A stretch of DNA of 64,000 nucleotides from Paraburkholderia tropica (GTDB lineage: Bacteria > Pseudomonadota > Gammaproteobacteria > Burkholderiales > Burkholderiaceae), in assembly GCF_900109265.1 (NCBI RefSeq), contig NZ_FNZM01000014.1:62001-126000 (forward strand), read 5' to 3'. The translations under genes were made by a program, and so were the position numbers. Below are positions 9,192 through 18,105 of the stretch, piece by piece; the stretch's first letter is position 1; every line of letters begins with the position of its first letter. A model generated the notes under the pieces. The model saw only the letters and a program-made list of their open reading frames with translations. It was not told the origin of the DNA and did no database searches.

Positions 9192-10199
9192 TCACGCCCA
9201 ATGCGCGGGCACCCAGACGCCGCCGGCCCAATGCGCCGGAACCCAGATGGCGGCGCGCGGCGCGGGCGCGACATAGACGGGACGCGGCGCGATATAGACC
9301 GCGCGCGGCAGGGGGCGCGCCACGTAGACGACCTTGGGCGGCGGCGGCGCGACGTACACGACCTTCGGCGCGGGCGGGGCCACGTAGACGGTTTTCGGCG
9401 GCGGCGGCGCGACATACACGGTCTTCGGCGCAGGTGCCGGAGCGGGCGCGACGTAGACGGTGGGCGCGGGCGGCGGCGTCACGACGACCGGCGCGGGCAC
9501 GACGACCGGAACCGGCGCGGGCGCGGGGACCACGGCCACGGTCGCGCCGACTGCGACGGTCCCGCCATGCACGACCGTCGTGCCGCCCGTGCTCACCGTG
9601 CCGCCGTGCACGACCGTGCTGCCGCCCGACGTGGTCACGACGCCGGGCGCGACGCGCGTCGCGCTGCCCGAGTGCGCGACGCTGCCGCCGTTCGAGCCGG
9701 TCGCCGTGCCCGAGCGCGAGCAGGTGTTGCCTGCGCAGCTCGTCGAGGCGTTGTGGCTGACGCTGTTGCCGTTCGCGGCCGTGACCGTGCCCGTCGACGA
9801 ATACTGGCCCGGCGCCGTGCGCGTCACGCTGCCCGAGGTCGACGCGCTGCGGCCGTCCTCGCCGGTCATGCTGCCGGTGTGCGAGCAGGTGCCGCCCGCG
9901 CAGCTCGTGTCGCCCGAATGCTGGACCGAGCGGCCATTCGGGCCGACCGCCGTGCCGCTGTTAGCGAACTGGCCCGGCGCGGTGCGCGTGACCGTGCCCG
10001 TGTTGGTCGCGAGCCCGCCCCACGGACCGACCACGCCGCCCGCATGCGTGCAGCTACCGCCGCCGCACGACCCGGCGTGCGCGCCGCTGTAGGTGCCGTG
10101 CGGCGTGTAGGCGGTGCCGTGGCCGGACCAGCCGGCGAACGCGGGGGCGCTGGCGAGGCCGATCAGCGTGGCGGCGACGGCGAGTGTGAGCTTGTTCAT
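9192..10199 (-). CDS. Secreted 55-residue-repeat protein with Pro-rich tail
   Basis: The 335-residue protein of unknown function starts with a Sec signal (MNKLTLAVAATLIGLASAPAFAG). The mature part has two consecutive 55-residue Gly/Ser/Thr-rich repeats beginning TVTRTAPGQ and SVTRTAPGQ, with partial copies on both sides. Each repeat has a C-x4-C pair (SCAGGTC, SCAGNTC; SCGGGSC in the first partial copy). From about residue 215 the sequence turns into Pro/Val/Tyr repeats of the type KTVYVAPPPP, then ends with two WVPAHWA units. It looks like a cell-surface or wall-spanning structural protein. The ATG at 10199 gives the signal peptide directly. No homologue is recognised. Confidence 0.75.
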   Translation of the reverse strand: MNKLTLAVAATLIGLASAPAFAGWSGHGTAYTPHGTYSGAHAGSCGGGSCTHAGGVVGPWGGLATNTGTVTRTAPGQFANSGTAVGPNGRSVQHSGDTSCAGGTCSHTGSMTGEDGRSASTSGSVTRTAPGQYSSTGTVTAANGNSVSHNASTSCAGNTCSRSGTATGSNGGSVAHSGSATRVAPGVVTTSGGSTVVHGGTVSTGGTTVVHGGTVAVGATVAVVPAPAPVPVVVPAPVVVTPPPAPTVYVAPAPAPAPKTVYVAPPPPKTVYVAPPAPKVVYVAPPPPKVVYVARPLPRAVYIAPRPVYVAPAPRAAIWVPAHWAGGVWVPAHWA

Positions 10200-10591
10200 C
10201 GTGGTTCCTTGCGGTGCGGGTGGCGGAGGACGAATCGGCCGGGTGGTTCCGGGGCTTCGTGGCAGCACGTTCGTGGCGTGTCAGCGGAACGAACTATAGG
10301 GCGGCGCCTCGCGCAAGTCGCGTTGAAAACCATGTCGCCGTGTTACATGGCGGGGCGGCGAAACGCGTCCGCGCCAGACGCCGCGGGCGCAGGCGGGCAG
10401 GGCGTGCGGCGCTGCAAAAGGCCAAAAAAGACCCATGACATGCGGCGACATAATTCGCGCGTGGAGTTTCGCGCGACGCGTCACTACAGTGCTGTTCATC
10501 CGACGCGCCCCGCGCATTCCGTTGCGAGCGACGCGTCTTTCCTCAACTGCACTGCATCGCGCCGCATCGCGCAAAGAGGCTGTCGCCCATC
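10200..10591. other. Divergent intergenic region
   Basis: This 392-bp gap separates the repeat-protein gene (minus) from the desaturase-family gene (plus). It holds a 17-bp imperfect inverted repeat CGCCGTGTTACATGGCG (10336-10352) and a TATAGT hexamer on the minus strand (10293-10298), which could be the -10 of the repeat-protein gene, but no matching -35 is seen. Nothing else is recognised. Confidence 0.35.
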
Positions 10592-11500
10592 ATGCTTGCC
10601 ACCGGAAAAATCGCGGTTTATGTCACGCTCTTCATCGTCGCCGCGTCGATGATCGAAGCCGCCGTGCTCACCTTCAAGAAGCGCCAGCCTGGCGCCGAAC
10701 GCTTCGACTGGAGCGAAGTCTGGATTTCACTGGCCGATCTGGTCGGCAGAAAATTGTTCGCGTTCCTGCCGATTTCGCTGTCGGCGCCGATCTTCCATTT
10801 CGCGTGGACGCATCGCATCTTCACGCTGTCCATCGACAACGTCACGCTCGCGCTGTTCGTCTTCGTCGGCCAGGAGTTCTGTTACTACTGGTATCACCGC
10901 GCGTCGCATCGCATGCGCTTCTTCTGGGCCACGCATGCCGTGCATCATTCGCCGAACCAGCTCACGCTGTCGTCCGCGTATCGGCTCGGCTGGACCGGCA
11001 AACTCACGGGGCCGGCGATGTTCTTCGCGCCGCTCGTCTGGCTCGGCGTGCGTCCGGAAATCGTTTTCGCGATTCTCTCGTTCAACCTGCTCTATCAGTT
11101 CTGGCTGCACAACACGTGGATGCCGAAGCTCGGCTGGCTCGAGTACGTGTTCAATACGCCGTCCGCGCATCGCGTGCATCATGCGTCGAACGTCGATTAC
11201 CTCGATGCGAATTACGGCGGCGTGCTGGTCGTGTTCGACCGGCTGTTCGGCACCTATGTGGCGGAACGCGCCGACGAGCCGTGCCGCTACGGCCTCGTGA
11301 CGCCGACGCGTTCGCGCAATCCGCTGGTCGTCGAATTCGAGCACTGGGTGAGCCTCGCACGCGACATCGCCGCCGCGCCCGATCTGTGGACCGCCGTGCG
11401 TCACGTGTTTCTGCCGCCGGGCTGGAGCGCGAACGGCAAGGGCGAGACCACGGAGGATCTGCGCAAGCGCACGCTCGCCGCGGTACGTACCGACGCCTGA
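10592..11500 (+). CDS. Sterol desaturase / fatty acid hydroxylase family protein
   Basis: This 302-residue integral membrane di-iron protein has the family's histidine clusters in order: YHRASH near residue 93-98, HAVHH near 108-112 and HRVHH near 193-197, between membrane helices. Family members hydroxylate or desaturate lipids (sterols, carotenoids, fatty acids, lipid A acyl chains) using O2. The conserved blocks QEFCYYWYHRASH and NTPSAHRVHHASN match the bacterial subgroup usually annotated simply as sterol desaturase. The substrate is not known, though an outer-membrane or ornithine-type lipid is plausible. It is a single gene followed after 162 bp by an SDR on the same strand. Confidence 0.88.
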   Translation: MLATGKIAVYVTLFIVAASMIEAAVLTFKKRQPGAERFDWSEVWISLADLVGRKLFAFLPISLSAPIFHFAWTHRIFTLSIDNVTLALFVFVGQEFCYYWYHRASHRMRFFWATHAVHHSPNQLTLSSAYRLGWTGKLTGPAMFFAPLVWLGVRPEIVFAILSFNLLYQFWLHNTWMPKLGWLEYVFNTPSAHRVHHASNVDYLDANYGGVLVVFDRLFGTYVAERADEPCRYGLVTPTRSRNPLVVEFEHWVSLARDIAAAPDLWTAVRHVFLPPGWSANGKGETTEDLRKRTLAAVRTDA

Positions 11501-11662
11501 GCGCGGTGGCTGTAGTTGCCGACGCCGGCGCGCTCGGTTAACGTGGCGGCACGCAGCGGCAGCGCGTTTTGCGCTGCCGCTTCAGCAATTGGCAAGCACT
11601 CGCCGCCAGGACGCAGCGCAGCGAAGCGAGCGCGTCCGGCGCATCTCTCGCAGGAAGAAAAA

Positions 11663-12373
11663 ATGCACAACTCGATGAACGGAATGACCGTGGCGATCAC
11701 GGGCGGCTTCGGCAATCTCGGCATGGCCACCGCCGCATTTTTCGCGGCGCGCGGCGCACGCGTGGCGCTGATCGGCCGGGGCGACGCGCCGCAAGGTTCG
11801 GCGTGGCCCGCCGCCCTGACGAACGCCGTGCCGGTGGGCGGCGTCGATCTCGTCGATCCTGAGGCCGCGCGCAAGGGCCTCGACGCGGCGCATCAGGCGC
11901 TCGGCGGGCTCGATGCGCTCGTCAACATCGCGGGCGCGTTTCGCTGGGAAACCGTCGCGGAGGGCGACGCCCGCACCTGGGACCTGATGTTCGATCTGAA
12001 CGTGAAGACGACGCTCAACGCGTCGAAGGCGGCGCTGCCGCATCTGCTCGCGCGCGGCGCGGGGCGCATCGTCAATATCGGCGCGGGCGCGGGATTGAAG
12101 GCGGGACTGGGAATGGGCGCCTATGCGGCTTCGAAAGCGGGTGTCGCGCGCCTGACCGAAGCGCTCGCGGAGGAACTCAAGGACAAGGGCGTGACGGTGA
12201 ACGCCATCCTGCCGAGCATTATCGACACGCCGCAGAATCGCGCCGATATGCCCGACGCCGATTTCACGCGCTGGGTGCAGCCCGACGAGATCGCGGCGGT
12301 GATCGCCTTTCTGCTATCCGGCGAGGCGCGCGCCGTCACGGGCGCGTCGATCCCGGTGAACGGACGCGTCTGA
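11663..12373 (+). CDS. Short-chain dehydrogenase/reductase
   Basis: The 236-residue classical SDR has a TGGFGNLG nucleotide-binding motif near residue 13, NIAG in the middle, and the catalytic Y-x3-K in YAASKAG, with an upstream Ser partly replaced in NIGAGAGLKAG. The ATG at 11663 follows CAGGAAG, a fair ribosome-binding site; a TTG-started extension to 11516 is non-conserved in character. The substrate cannot be inferred. The active-site Ser position (normally S in the N-[IV]-x-S block) reads Gly/Ala here, which is unusual and may change or weaken catalysis. Confidence 0.87.
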   Translation: MHNSMNGMTVAITGGFGNLGMATAAFFAARGARVALIGRGDAPQGSAWPAALTNAVPVGGVDLVDPEAARKGLDAAHQALGGLDALVNIAGAFRWETVAEGDARTWDLMFDLNVKTTLNASKAALPHLLARGAGRIVNIGAGAGLKAGLGMGAYAASKAGVARLTEALAEELKDKGVTVNAILPSIIDTPQNRADMPDADFTRWVQPDEIAAVIAFLLSGEARAVTGASIPVNGRV

Positions 12374-12436
12374 CGAATCGCTTCCGGTCTTGCGCGGATG
12401 ATTGACGCGGATGGTGGCGTGGGCGCGATGCCCGGC

Positions 12437-12799
12437 TCAGTGGCCGTGACCGCCGCCGCCGTGCATCCCGCCGCCGCCTTGCCACGTTCCACCGCCGCCG
12501 TGCCAGCCGCCCCCACCATGCCAGCCGCCGTGGCCGCCATGCCAGCCGCCGCGCCAGCAGCAACCGCCGCCGCCCCAATACGACACGCCGAAACTCGGGC
12601 CGTAATAACCGTAGTAGCCGGGATAGCCGTAGCCGTAGCCGTAGCCGTAATCATAGGGATAGCCGTATGGATAGCTATAGCCGGCGTCGTAGTAACCGCC
12701 GCCGTAGTAGCCGGGATAGGCCGGCCAGGGCGCGACGGCGCAACCGGCGAGCGCCGCCGCGAGACTCGCAATACTCAATGCAGAAATTAGGCGCAACAC
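12437..12799 (-). CDS. Gly/Tyr/His-rich small lipoprotein
   Basis: This 120-residue protein of low complexity has a lipoprotein signal ending in LAGC, then Tyr/Gly repeats (PGYYGGGYY, YGYGYGYGYPG), and a Gly/His/Trp-rich C terminus (GGWHGGHGG and similar). The likely start is GTG 12799, since GAGGGA stands eight bases upstream and the signal peptide then begins at once (MLRLISALSIASL). The His-rich tail could bind metals, but this is composition only. Similar short Tyr/Gly-rich lipoproteins are common and uncharacterised in Burkholderiaceae. Confidence 0.65.
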   Translation of the reverse strand: MLRLISALSIASLAAALAGCAVAPWPAYPGYYGGGYYDAGYSYPYGYPYDYGYGYGYGYPGYYGYYGPSFGVSYWGGGGCCWRGGWHGGHGGWHGGGGWHGGGGTWQGGGGMHGGGGHGH

Positions 12800-12907
12800 G
12801 GTCGTCTCCCTCGATACTGCTTGGAAAGCCATCGGCGGGGACAGGTTCAATGGCAATTGTGTCCGCAGATTACCGCAGCGCGTTTGACTCACGCACGGAA
12901 ATCAATG

Positions 12908-14440
12908 TCAGGAAGACGAAAGAGTTTCTCGTCTGCCGAATGCGATTTTGTCGAGCAACCACACGCCCAGCATCGTTGCGCCCATCAGCGGAAAGACGAT
13001 GCCGAGCACGACAAGTCCCGCTTTCCAGGAACGCATCGGCGGCGCGGCGCGTTCGCGCGCGGGCGCTGCGAGCGCGCGAGCCGGACGGCGCAGCCACCAC
13101 ATGACGAAGCCCGTCACCGCGAGCGCCGCGAGCCCGAGCGAAATCGCCGTACAGATCAGTTGATTCGCGAGCCCGAAATAACGGCCCATATGCAGCGACG
13201 TGCCGTACGAAATCACCTGCGAGACCGCGCCGTAATCGGCATAGCGAATGTCCTTGAGCACCTTGCCGCTGTACTGGTCGATATAGACGGTGCGCTCGCG
13301 TTTCGGATCGGGCGGAAAGTACGAGACCGTGTAGACACCGCTCGCGGACGCGGGCAGCGCGATGTCGTAACCGCTTTGCACGCCGAGCGCGGCCATCTGC
13401 GCGACGACCTGATCGAGCGTCCAGCGCGCGGGCGTCGGCGCGGGTGAATCATCCGCGGACTGCGCGCCCGCTTCGGGCGATTGCGGCACGGGCACCGCGC
13501 CCACGGCCCACGGCACGTTGGGCAGCGGCAGATCGTCCATCACCATGCCGGGCATCGACGCCATGTCGTGGCCGGCGTGTTCGCCATGTTCACCATGTGC
13601 CGCTTGACCCGCGCCCGGCAGCGTCGATTGCAGCGGCAGCCCGCCGCCCCATGCGCCGCGCGGCGCGCCCAGACTCACGCGCGTCGCGAGCGCCTTGAAC
13701 TGCTTGCCCCACGAACCCGTCCACGGCAGGCCGCTGAGCACGAACGCCAGCGCGCCCGCCGCGAGCCAGAAGCCGATCGCGGCATGCAGGCTTTTCCAGA
13801 ACGGCCGTCCCTTCGCGCCGAAACGCGGCAGCAGCGCGGCACGCAGCGTCGCGTTCGGCGACACGGATCGGCGCGGCCACCAGAGCGCGACGCCGGTGCC
13901 GATCATCACCAGCGTCCAGCACGCGGCGAGTTCCATCAGCAATTCGCCCGGCTTGCCGATCAGCAGTTTGCGATGCAGCATGCGATCGACCTGCATGAAG
14001 CGCCGGTCGACGTCGAGCGTGCCGAGCACGTCGCCGTTATACGGATTCACGTAGACGCTTTCCTTCGTCGCGGGCGCGTTGCCGTGCGGCAGCGCGAACA
14101 CGAACTCCGCGCTGCGCGCCGGATTCGCTTCGATATGCGCGCGGATCGCCTGCGCGCCGGGCGGCAGCGACGCCTGAGCGCGCGCGAGCAGCGCATCGGC
14201 GGGCAGACGCGGCGTCGCTTGCGGCGCGACCACGAGCCGATGCGGATACAGCAGCGGCTCGATCTGCGGCTGAAAACAGTAGATCGTGCCGGTGATGGCG
14301 AGCACGATCAGAAACGGCATCACGAACAGACCGGCGTAAAAGTGCCAGCGCCAGAGTGTGCGGTAGCCGGGATACGCGGCGCCGGACGCGTGTGTGCTGC
14401 GCGCGTCGGGGCGCCCGGAAGCGGGCATTGTCGTCGACAT
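12908..14440 (-). CDS. PepSY-associated membrane protein
   Basis: This 510-residue inner-membrane protein has PepSY-TM architecture: helix 1 at about residues 30-55 (LWRWHFYAGLFVMPFLIVLAITG), a first PepSY-like periplasmic domain, two central helices, a His/Met-rich segment (HGEHGEHAGHDMASMPGMVM), a second PepSY domain, and two C-terminal helices. AAGGAG lies seven bases before the ATG. It follows the TonB receptor by 35 bp. Proteins of this type accompany TonB receptors and are thought to help metal reduction or transfer at the inner membrane. The Met/His-rich stretch fits copper. The role is inferred from family and context. Confidence 0.88.
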   Translation of the reverse strand: MSTTMPASGRPDARSTHASGAAYPGYRTLWRWHFYAGLFVMPFLIVLAITGTIYCFQPQIEPLLYPHRLVVAPQATPRLPADALLARAQASLPPGAQAIRAHIEANPARSAEFVFALPHGNAPATKESVYVNPYNGDVLGTLDVDRRFMQVDRMLHRKLLIGKPGELLMELAACWTLVMIGTGVALWWPRRSVSPNATLRAALLPRFGAKGRPFWKSLHAAIGFWLAAGALAFVLSGLPWTGSWGKQFKALATRVSLGAPRGAWGGGLPLQSTLPGAGQAAHGEHGEHAGHDMASMPGMVMDDLPLPNVPWAVGAVPVPQSPEAGAQSADDSPAPTPARWTLDQVVAQMAALGVQSGYDIALPASASGVYTVSYFPPDPKRERTVYIDQYSGKVLKDIRYADYGAVSQVISYGTSLHMGRYFGLANQLICTAISLGLAALAVTGFVMWWLRRPARALAAPARERAAPPMRSWKAGLVVLGIVFPLMGATMLGVWLLDKIAFGRRETLSSS

Positions 14441-14475
14441 CGAAGGCTCCTTGGGGATGGGCTGCAATATGACCT

Positions 14476-16884
14476 TCACAGGCCGAACTTCGCTTCGGCG
14501 TAGAACGTGCGGCCGGGATACGGGTGATAGACGTAGTAGCGGGCGTCGAACAGGTTGTCGATGCCCACGCCGATTTCGGTCTGCTTCGTCGGACGGAACG
14601 TGAACTTCACGTCGGCGACCGTGTAGCTGCTGGTGCCGCCGAACACGTTCGGATTCGTGTCGGTATTCGTGAGCGTGTTGTACTGACGCCCCGAATAACG
14701 CGCCGCGAGCGTGAGCGCGCTGCGCGCGTCGAAGCGATACGTCGCGACGACGTTCACGCGCCACAGCGGAATGCGGTAGAAGTATTTGCCGACGCTCGCC
14801 GGGTTCTGCGCGTTGGCGAGAATCTTCGACTGCGTATAGGCGACGTTCGCCGAAAAATCGAGGCCGTGCAGCAGCACGTCCTGACCTTGATAGCTCGTTT
14901 CCACGCCGCGCGAACGCACCTTGCCGATGTTCTGGAAGTTCGTCACGTTCGGAATGACGGTCGTGTCGGTCTGACTGAAGATTGTGTTCTTCACGTCGTC
15001 CTGAAAGAGCGTGAAGCGGAACAGGCCGTTCCAGTGCGCCCATTCGGCGCTCAGCTCTTTCGAGAGATCGTCTTCGGGACGCAGGTTCGGATTGTTGTTG
15101 ACGATCGACGAGCCGTTAATCTGCCCCTGGAACAGTTCGCCGACGGTCGGGAAGCGATACGCGCGCGCGATCGAAGCGCGCAGCGTGAGGTCGTCGGTGA
15201 CGTCGAACGACAGCGAGGCCTTCGGCGAGAAGTGGCGGTCGCTCACGCCCGCATATGGCACGCGCACGCCGCCGAGCGCCTGGTAGCCGTCATAGGCCTG
15301 CCAGTCTTCGTAACGCACGCCGTAGACCAGTTTCCAGCGCGGCAGGAAACGCCACGCGTCCTGCGCGTAGAACGCCTGCGTTTCGGTCTTGCCCGCGAAT
15401 GCGTTGGCGAAGCTGCCCGCGCCGCCGTCGCGCCAGGCGAGCGTGTTGTAGGTCCGGTTGTCGACGGAATAATTGTCGTAGTGATAGCCGAAGCTCAGCC
15501 AGTGCGCGGCGAGGCCCGCGTCGGGTCGCGCGGGCGTCCACGTCGCCTTGAGGTCGAGCGTTTTCCAGCCGGTGCCGTCGCCGAGCGTCATCGTGCCGGG
15601 ACCGTCGCCGGAGCCGCCGCTGCTGGCCGTGCGTGCGACGCTGTTGCTGACGTCGTAGTACGAAGCGATCGCTTCCGCATTCCAGCCGGTGGCCTGATGC
15701 GTGCGCAGCGACGCGCCGTACAGCCAGTTCTCGCTCCAGCCGCGGCTGGGCGCGAGCGCGGAGGCCGGAATGGTGTATTCGTAGCCGCCGATGTTGACCT
15801 TGCCGCTGTAGACGGGATTGCCGTTGTCGTCGTAGAGGAAGGTCGAGGTCTGGCTGTCGTAGCTTTGATGCCAGTAACCGAGCGTCACGCCGCCTTGCAC
15901 GGTCGGCGTGAAATCGTACTGCATGCGCAGCTTGAACTGATCCTGCACCGTATGCTCGATGCCTTCGCCGTTCACGCCGAGCACCGCCGTGCGCGTGTTG
16001 GTCTGGTTGTTGTAGAAGTACGCGCCGTGCACGGGCGTGTCGCCGGGCTGCGCCACCGTGCTCGATTGCGCGAGCGTGGCGAACTGCAGCGGCTGGCTCG
16101 TGTTTTCCAGATGATTCACGCCCAGCAGATACGAGAACTTGCCGATGCGGTCGCCAATCGACGCGCTCATTTCGCTGCCGTTGAAATTCTGGTTCACGCC
16201 ATAAAGGCTGAAGTGCTGCGTGAACGCTTTGACATCGGCGGTCGCTTCGAACTTCGTCGGCATGCGCGTGGTGATCAGCACGGTCGCGCCCAGCGAATTG
16301 CCCGGATAGAGCGCCGAATACGGACCGTAGATCACATCGACCTGCTGGATCTGGTCGGGAAACACCATCGACCAGCGCGGCGGAAACGCATAGCTGTTGC
16401 CGAGCAGATTCGAGAGCAGCAGGCCGTCCGCATAGACGAGGCCGCGCGCGCTCTGCGTATTGCTCGTGCCGCGCACGGCGATGATCGAATTGAGGTCGCC
16501 GACGAAGCGTTTGCGCACGGCGAGATTCGGCAGGTACTTGAGGACGTCTTCGGTATTGACGACGTTCCAGTTGTCGAATTGCGCGGGCGTGACGGTTTCG
16601 ACCGTGGCGGGTAGATTCGGATCGACGGCACGCGTGGGCGCTGCGTTCGACGTGCCGTTCGATGCGCTCACGCTGACGGTGGGCAGCGTGGTGATGTCGG
16701 TGTTCGATGCGCTATCGGCTGCGGTTTGTGTGGTGCTTTGTTCGGCGTGTGCGGTCGCGACCGCGAACGGTGCGATCAGCGAAAGCGGCAGGATCGGAAA
16801 AAACGGCGGCAAATGCCGCATCAAACCGAGACGAGCACGGGCGCGCAGGCGCAAACGCGCACCGCGCGAAACGGGCGTGGACAT
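14476..16884 (-). CDS. TonB-dependent outer-membrane receptor
   Basis: The 802-residue receptor has an Arg-rich signal peptide, a plug domain (about residues 95-220, with VRGTSNTQSARGLVYADG and VDVIYGPYSALYPGNSLGATV), and a 22-stranded barrel ending in the typical aromatic C terminus YAEAKFGL. It takes up a ligand across the outer membrane using TonB energy. The ATG at 16884 is chosen because the signal peptide starts there; the frame stays open to 16971. A DUF2946 gene lies 236 bp upstream and a PepSY protein follows, which points to a copper-responsive locus rather than an iron-siderophore one. The ligand is not readable from the sequence. Confidence 0.9.
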   Translation of the reverse strand: MSTPVSRGARLRLRARARLGLMRHLPPFFPILPLSLIAPFAVATAHAEQSTTQTAADSASNTDITTLPTVSVSASNGTSNAAPTRAVDPNLPATVETVTPAQFDNWNVVNTEDVLKYLPNLAVRKRFVGDLNSIIAVRGTSNTQSARGLVYADGLLLSNLLGNSYAFPPRWSMVFPDQIQQVDVIYGPYSALYPGNSLGATVLITTRMPTKFEATADVKAFTQHFSLYGVNQNFNGSEMSASIGDRIGKFSYLLGVNHLENTSQPLQFATLAQSSTVAQPGDTPVHGAYFYNNQTNTRTAVLGVNGEGIEHTVQDQFKLRMQYDFTPTVQGGVTLGYWHQSYDSQTSTFLYDDNGNPVYSGKVNIGGYEYTIPASALAPSRGWSENWLYGASLRTHQATGWNAEAIASYYDVSNSVARTASSGGSGDGPGTMTLGDGTGWKTLDLKATWTPARPDAGLAAHWLSFGYHYDNYSVDNRTYNTLAWRDGGAGSFANAFAGKTETQAFYAQDAWRFLPRWKLVYGVRYEDWQAYDGYQALGGVRVPYAGVSDRHFSPKASLSFDVTDDLTLRASIARAYRFPTVGELFQGQINGSSIVNNNPNLRPEDDLSKELSAEWAHWNGLFRFTLFQDDVKNTIFSQTDTTVIPNVTNFQNIGKVRSRGVETSYQGQDVLLHGLDFSANVAYTQSKILANAQNPASVGKYFYRIPLWRVNVVATYRFDARSALTLAARYSGRQYNTLTNTDTNPNVFGGTSSYTVADVKFTFRPTKQTEIGVGIDNLFDARYYVYHPYPGRTFYAEAKFGL

Positions 16885-17120
16885 GTAGGAGACTTCCCCG
16901 GAAACGATGGACGTGCGGCTGCCCACGCGCGCGGCGTTGCTGCTTCGTTCGGGTCGATGCAGGCGATGCACGCGACGCGTTGGCGACAGCGCGCGCCTTC
17001 GCGCCGCTCAGGGTGTCATCGCGCGATAACGGGCGAGCGAAGACACGCTAATGGACGCAAGCGCCGAAGCAGACGACAGAACATGAGTGAGCGCGGATGG
17101 GCAGCCGGTGACGGCAGCGA

Positions 17121-17486
17121 TCAGGCGAGCGCGGGTGGGGCGCGCGGACGGCCCGAGGGGAAGGCGCCGAACGGCGTGTGACGCGTGGAGAGCGTGGCGA
17201 CGACGGGAGCGGCGATCGCGAAGCCGAGCGTGAGCGCGGGCACCGCGATAGACGGCATCGCCACATGATGTTCGAGCAGGTTGCAATAGCCGCAGGCGCC
17301 GAATGCGTCGTCGTGCGAAAGATGCGGCGCCGCCGATGTGGGTTGCAGCGCCGAGCACAGCGCGGCGTCGGGCTGCTGCGCCTGATGCGCGGCAACCAGT
17401 TGGCTCACGAGCGGCGCGAGCACGATGAGCCACATGGCGACGAGGCCAAGCCATGCGGTCAGCAGTGCGTGCTTGTGTAGTTTCAT
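17121..17486 (-). CDS. DUF2946 protein, candidate copper-responsive upstream ORF
   Basis: The 121-residue protein has an N-terminal hydrophobic segment (residues 8-33), a central metal-binding-like motif C65-GY-C68 followed by H73-H74 (ACGYCNLLEHH), and a second hydrophobic segment (residues 80-100). This is the DUF2946 pattern. As recalled from the Bordetella work on CruR, a DUF2946 ORF upstream of a TonB receptor gene acts at the level of its own translation to reduce receptor expression when copper is present. Here the same order (DUF2946, receptor, PepSY) is seen. The 236-bp gap to the receptor is C-rich and G-poor on the transcribed strand in its first part, as a Rho site would be. The regulatory role is inferred. 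Confidence 0.82.
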   Translation of the reverse strand: MKLHKHALLTAWLGLVAMWLIVLAPLVSQLVAAHQAQQPDAALCSALQPTSAAPHLSHDDAFGACGYCNLLEHHVAMPSIAVPALTLGFAIAAPVVATLSTRHTPFGAFPSGRPRAPPALA

Positions 17487-17736
17487 GATGGAGTGAGCGA
17501 TTGCGCGCGCAGTCTACCACGCGTCGGCGCGTTTGCGCACGCGATCCGGCACGCTGAATCACGGCATAAAGCACAGCGTATTCGGTGCGTTGCGACCCTT
17601 GTTGCGCGGGCGTTTCGAATGCGCGTCTCTCGAATGCGCCCGTATTTAGAATCCGTCCTATAGCGCGTACTTGTGCGCTGCGCGAAGATCGTCGATATCC
17701 ACACGATTACCACGCCGCGTTTCGCGGCGATCGATC

Positions 17737-18105
17737 ATGCCTGTCTTTTCATTGCGTCCCGCGCCGAGTCTGCGCTGGGTGGCCCGCGCGTCCGAACCGT
17801 GCGGAGTGCCGACGAATTCCCCAGCCGACGAGGGCACGACGCGCGTCGCCGCCTGCGGTCTCGCGTTGCCGTCGGCGTTTGCGTTGCGACTGGAGGCGCG
17901 CCAGCACGTCAAGCCGACTGGAACGGCGCGCTGTCCGCTCGACGCGAGCACGTTGCGTCAGTGGTGCGTGCGTCGGCAGCGCGGCAGCTGTCCCGAGGAA
18001 GCGGGCGCACAGGCGCCGGTCTTTTTGCGCAGCGGCGGCGAGACGCCGGTCACGTCGATTCACGGTTCGCCGCATACGCGCGCAAGGCTTCCAGATCCGC
18101 GATGA
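17737..18105 (+). CDS. Possible small hypothetical protein
   Basis: This open frame of 122 codons has reasonable third-position GC (MPVFSLRPAPSLRW start, CPLDASTLRQWCVRRQRG middle) in an otherwise gene-free stretch from 17487 to 18049. It runs 56 bp into the 3' end of the convergent hybrid kinase gene. It has five Cys, no domain is recognised, and no clear ribosome-binding site is seen. It may be a real lineage-specific gene or chance. If it is not real, the 563-bp gap is regulatory or empty. Confidence 0.3.
   Translation: MPVFSLRPAPSLRWVARASEPCGVPTNSPADEGTTRVAACGLALPSAFALRLEARQHVKPTGTARCPLDASTLRQWCVRRQRGSCPEEAGAQAPVFLRSGGETPVTSIHGSPHTRARLPDPR

Noticed and set aside
9300..9480. Short tandem DNA repeats resembling an array
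   Set aside because: They encode the Pro/Val/Tyr repeats of the secreted protein at 9192-10199; there is no spacer/repeat structure of a CRISPR array.
12600..12660. Repeated CCGTAGCCGTAG run as a satellite
   Set aside because: It encodes the Tyr-Gly repeats of the small lipoprotein at 12437-12799.
14524..16614. 696-codon plus-strand open frame
   Set aside because: It is antisense to the TonB receptor and shows shadow-frame composition.
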